16,130 nucleotides of DNA from JBEGQX01 sp041180805 (GTDB taxonomy: Bacteria; Planctomycetota; Planctomycetia; Gemmatales; Gemmataceae): the NCBI GenBank assembly GCA_041180805.1, contig JBEGQX010000042.1, forward strand, positions 1 to 16,130, in the 5' to 3' direction. Each line of letters begins with the position of its first letter. The stretch's first letter is position 1. The notes under the pieces were generated by a model, which saw only the letters and a program-made list of their open reading frames with translations, had not been told where the DNA came from and ran no database searches. A program made the translations under genes and the position numbers. Below are positions 13,996 through 16,130 of the stretch, one piece after another.

Positions 13996-15547
13996 CTTCC
14001 ACCGCCCGCAATTCTCGAACCACAGTCACCTTGATCTCACCCGGATAGTTCATCTGCTGCTCAATAGCCCTGGCTGTATCATGACAAATCTTGATTGCCT
14101 CATCATCCGTGGTCTTGGATGCATTTACAATTACGCGCAATTCACGTCCTGCCTGGATGGCAAAGGCCTGATCTACACCCGGGAAACCACAGGCGATCGC
14201 CTCTAGTTCCTCAAGGCGTTTTACATATTTTTCAAGTGTTTCGCGACGGGCTCCGGGACGGGCGGCACTGATCGCATCAGCCGACGCAACCAAAACGGTA
14301 TAAATGTGGTCGACAGTCACATCATCATGATGGCCGACAATTGCGTGAAGTACATCGGGATTTGTTTCTCCGTATCTTCTTGCAAGTTCAGCACCAATTT
14401 TTGGATGGCCGCCCTCCATTTCATGATCAGCAGCCTTGCCTATATCATGCAGCAAACCACATCTTCTGGCGAGCCTTCCATCCAACCCCAACTCTTCGGC
14501 AAGCATTCCGGCAAGGAAAGCCACTTCCAAACTGTGGCGCAGTACATTTTGCGAATAACTGGTTCTAAATCTCAATCTGCCAAGAAGTTTGACCAGGTTC
14601 TCATGCAGCAATCCCACATTGGCTTCCTGCAAAGCGCTTTTTCCAATTTCCAGAATATGCTTGTCCATTTCCTCCTGGGTAGCTTTTACAATTTCTTCGA
14701 TTCTCGTGGGGTGAATCCTACCATCCTGAATAAGTTTGATAAGTGCAAGTCTGGCGACTTCTCTTCGAACATTATCGAAAGCGCTAACCACTACCACTCC
14801 AGGGGTGTCATCGACAATTACATCCACTCCTGTGGCTTTCTCAAAGGCCCGAATGTTTCTTCCTTCGCGACCAATAATTCTGCCTTTTACATCGTCACTT
14901 GGAATATCCACGGTGCTAACAGTGGTTTCCGCCGTATATTCGGAAGCATATCTCTGCAAGGCAACTGCTAGAATTTTTTTGGCAGATTCCTTGCTGCTTT
15001 CCTTAATGGCTTCCTCATGTTTTTTAAGCCTTTCAGCAACCTGCCTACTCAAAGTTCTTTCCAGATTCTCAATTAACATTTTTTCCGCTTGATCTTTGGA
15101 AATACCCGTTAGCCCGAGGAGCTGTTTTTCCTGCTTTTCCAGAATATCCACAAGCCTTTTGTTCTTATTTTCCCATTCATTTTTTTGGTTTTGAAGCTGC
15201 AATTGCAAGGTTTCAGTTAATCTTTCACGCTTTTGCATATCCCTGAGTTTGTCTTCGACACCATCCTCGCGTTTTTCCAGACGTTTCTCAAGGTCCCTCA
15301 AATCCATTCTGGTTTTTTCAAACTCATTGTTCATTTCCTCTTTACGTTTTAAATAATCTTCCTTCGCCTTGATTTCAGACTGACGAAGAATGGAATCGGA
15401 ATCGTCCTTGGCTTTTCTAATAATTTGTTCAGCCTGGACGGTACATCCTGAAAGTTTTGCCCGGTCCAATAACTTTGATATTCCAAACCCCAAACCGAGG
15501 CCAAACAGCCCCAAAATTACAATGTATAAAACTTGAATTTCCACCAT
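13985..15547 (-). CDS. rny: Ribonuclease Y
   Basis: RNase Y is a membrane-anchored endoribonuclease that starts mRNA decay. From the ATG at 15547 the protein has 520 residues, the family norm. It has one N-terminal membrane helix (about 3-22), a long charged coiled coil (about 35-200), a KH RNA-binding domain with GRIIGREGRN (222-231), and an HD domain with RHSLEVA (about 337-343) and LLHDIGKAADHE (H367-D368 the metal pair), followed by the conserved C-terminal region. The frame can be extended to a TTG at 15613, but that adds 22 residues before the membrane helix and lacks a ribosome site, whereas the ATG has GGAG 8 nt upstream. Its 3' end overlaps the ymdB-like gene. It is divergent from rplM. 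Nothing unusual is seen in catalytic residues. Confidence 0.96.
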   Translation of the reverse strand: MVEIQVLYIVILGLFGLGLGFGISKLLDRAKLSGCTVQAEQIIRKAKDDSDSILRQSEIKAKEDYLKRKEEMNNEFEKTRMDLRDLEKRLEKREDGVEDKLRDMQKRERLTETLQLQLQNQKNEWENKNKRLVDILEKQEKQLLGLTGISKDQAEKMLIENLERTLSRQVAERLKKHEEAIKESSKESAKKILAVALQRYASEYTAETTVSTVDIPSDDVKGRIIGREGRNIRAFEKATGVDVIVDDTPGVVVVSAFDNVRREVARLALIKLIQDGRIHPTRIEEIVKATQEEMDKHILEIGKSALQEANVGLLHENLVKLLGRLRFRTSYSQNVLRHSLEVAFLAGMLAEELGLDGRLARRCGLLHDIGKAADHEMEGGHPKIGAELARRYGETNPDVLHAIVGHHDDVTVDHIYTVLVASADAISAARPGARRETLEKYVKRLEELEAIACGFPGVDQAFAIQAGRELRVIVNASKTTDDEAIKICHDTARAIEQQMNYPGEIKVTVVRELRAVEVAR

Positions 15548-15555
15548 TCCAAACG

Positions 15556-15559
15556 CTCC
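15556..15559 (-). promoter_or_regulatory. Ribosome binding site of rny
   Basis: On the minus strand these bases read GGAG, 8 nt before the ATG at 15547-15545. The site supports the 520-residue form of RNase Y over the TTG-initiated longer frame. Confidence 0.65.
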
Positions 15560-15888
15560 AAGAAAAATTAATTGAGTAGGTATTAAGGGTCTTTTCGGGG
15601 TTACACTATCCAACTATGTTGCATAACTAGTTGTCAGCATGAGGCTTATGGCTTTTATCACGTAAGTCAGATCGATAAATAATCAATTAAACCGGTTAAT
15701 AAATCCTGCTTAAATGATTCCCACAAAGCCAAATCCCTTTAATAGACCTTCTAACAGCACTAAAATTTTGTCTTAATGCTCAATTGGATATTATGCGAAT
15801 TATTTCCAATGAATTCCAAAGAATTCAAACAAAGAATTGTAAAAGGAATCCGCCCCCAAACATCCATAAAACAAGCTTTTAGGTTATA

Positions 15889-15916
15889 TTGACGCTGACA
15901 AAGTTTTCCTTAGAAT
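15889..15916 (+). promoter_or_regulatory. Sigma-70-type promoter for rplM
   Basis: TTGACG (15889-15894) and TAGAAT (15911-15916) are separated by 16 bp, each differing at one position from the TTGACA/TATAAT consensus. The predicted transcription start would fall near 15923, about 20 nt before the rplM ATG. This is the strongest promoter-like pair seen in the window and fits a highly expressed ribosomal gene. Confidence 0.6.
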
Positions 15917-15942
15917 AAAATTTTGCTAGATGGAGATGATAT

Positions 15943-16130
15943 ATGAAGACTTATATGGCAAAACCCGGCACAGAACCCGCCAAAAGATGGTTGGTAATTG
16001 ATGCTGAAGGCCAAATTGTTGGAAGACTTGCTGTTCAAATTGCAAATATTCTTCGTGGTAAGCATAGGCCTGAATTCACACCACATCATGATACCGGCGA
16101 ATTTGTAGTGGTATTGAATGCCTCCAAGCT
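15943..16130 (+). CDS. rplM: 50S ribosomal protein L13 (partial, 5' end)
   Basis: The first 62 codons of the L13 gene; the rest lies beyond the window. The translated start MKTYMAKPGTEPAKRW, then VIDAEGQIVGRLA, ILRGKHRPEFTPHHDTGEFV and VLNASK, aligns directly with E. coli L13 (MKTFTAKPE, VVDATGKTLGRLA, LRGKHKAEYTPHVDTGDYI, VLNADK). L13 is an early-assembly protein of the large ribosomal subunit that binds 23S rRNA. A GGAG at 15932-15935 lies 7 nt before the ATG, a good ribosome site, and a sigma-70-like promoter lies just upstream. In most bacteria rpsI (S9) follows; that would be outside the window. An internal ATG at 15955 is less likely, as the upstream residues match the family. Confidence 0.95.
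   Translation, partial: MKTYMAKPGTEPAKRWLVIDAEGQIVGRLAVQIANILRGKHRPEFTPHHDTGEFVVVLNASK

Larger units (their letters stand above)
15548..15942. other. Divergent intergenic region between rny and rplM
   Basis: This AT-rich spacer of 395 bp has no credible gene. It holds the rplM promoter near its right end and the rny ribosome site at its left end. Two 8-bp palindromes (AACTAGTT near 15626, AACCGGTT near 15691) and a cluster of GAATT words (15797, 15811, 15821, 15834) are visible. I found no convincing promoter pair for rny, although one must lie here. No clear attenuator hairpin was seen before rplM. Confidence 0.6.

Noticed and set aside
14306..14971. 221-codon open frame on the plus strand opposite rny
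   Set aside because: The opposite strand encodes the KH and HD domains of RNase Y with full motifs; the antisense frame is a compositional shadow.
15548..15613. Extended N-terminus of RNase Y from a TTG at 15613
   Set aside because: The ATG at 15547 gives the usual length, begins just before the membrane helix and has a GGAG ribosome site.
1..16130. Mobile elements, CRISPR arrays, tRNA or rRNA genes
   Set aside because: No transposase or integrase motifs, no regularly spaced repeats, and no cloverleaf or rRNA-like sequence were seen; the only sizeable direct repeat is the 41-bp pair.

Overview
The window is a stretch of bacterial chromosome with moderately AT-rich codon use. It is densely packed with mostly housekeeping genes plus a few lineage-specific ones. 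No phage, IS, CRISPR, tRNA or rRNA genes were seen. The most likely source is a member of the Planctomycetota. The pointers are the Gfo/Idh/MocA C-terminus at the left edge, an FHA / coiled-coil / kinase-like giant protein, a sigma-54 activator, RNase Y with its YmdB-type neighbour, and several genes with weak or no Shine-Dalgarno sequence. This placement rests on family knowledge and overall style, not on a database search.

Layout, left to right. (1) 1-2604, plus strand: the 3' end of a Gfo/Idh/MocA oxidoreductase, then a DUF485 (YjcH-like) small membrane protein and an ActP-like sodium:solute symporter separated by 2 nt. The symporter carries a soluble insert of nearly 200 residues. (2) 2601-4750, minus strand: an HD-GYP-like protein with several lost metal ligands, then a CPBP-family intramembrane protease. 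This pair converges on the symporter with overlapping stop codons. (3) 4751-4911: a divergent spacer rich in small palindromes and an 8-bp direct repeat. (4) 4912-11833, plus strand: an NtrC-type sigma-54 response regulator with two C-terminal helix-turn-helix units, MutL of the endonuclease type, and a 1111-residue protein with a degenerate FHA domain, a very long coiled coil and a C-terminal pseudokinase. (5) 11837-15547, minus strand: an apparent operon rny, ymdB-like, nucleotide-sugar dehydrogenase. The last junction carries a 41-bp imperfect direct repeat that duplicates the end of ymdB, the spacer and the start codon of the dehydrogenase gene. (6) 15548-15942: a divergent spacer with a good sigma-70-type promoter for rplM, whose 5' end (ribosomal protein L13) closes the window.

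How the genes may work together. The left part suggests uptake of acetate or a similar monocarboxylate. The divergent HD-GYP/NtrC pair could form a small signalling locus. The rny-ymdB pair is a conserved RNA-turnover module, here continued into a gene for acidic nucleotide-sugar synthesis. The least described items are the pseudo-FHA/pseudokinase coiled-coil protein, the degenerate HD-GYP protein, the symporter insert and the repeat at the dehydrogenase start.
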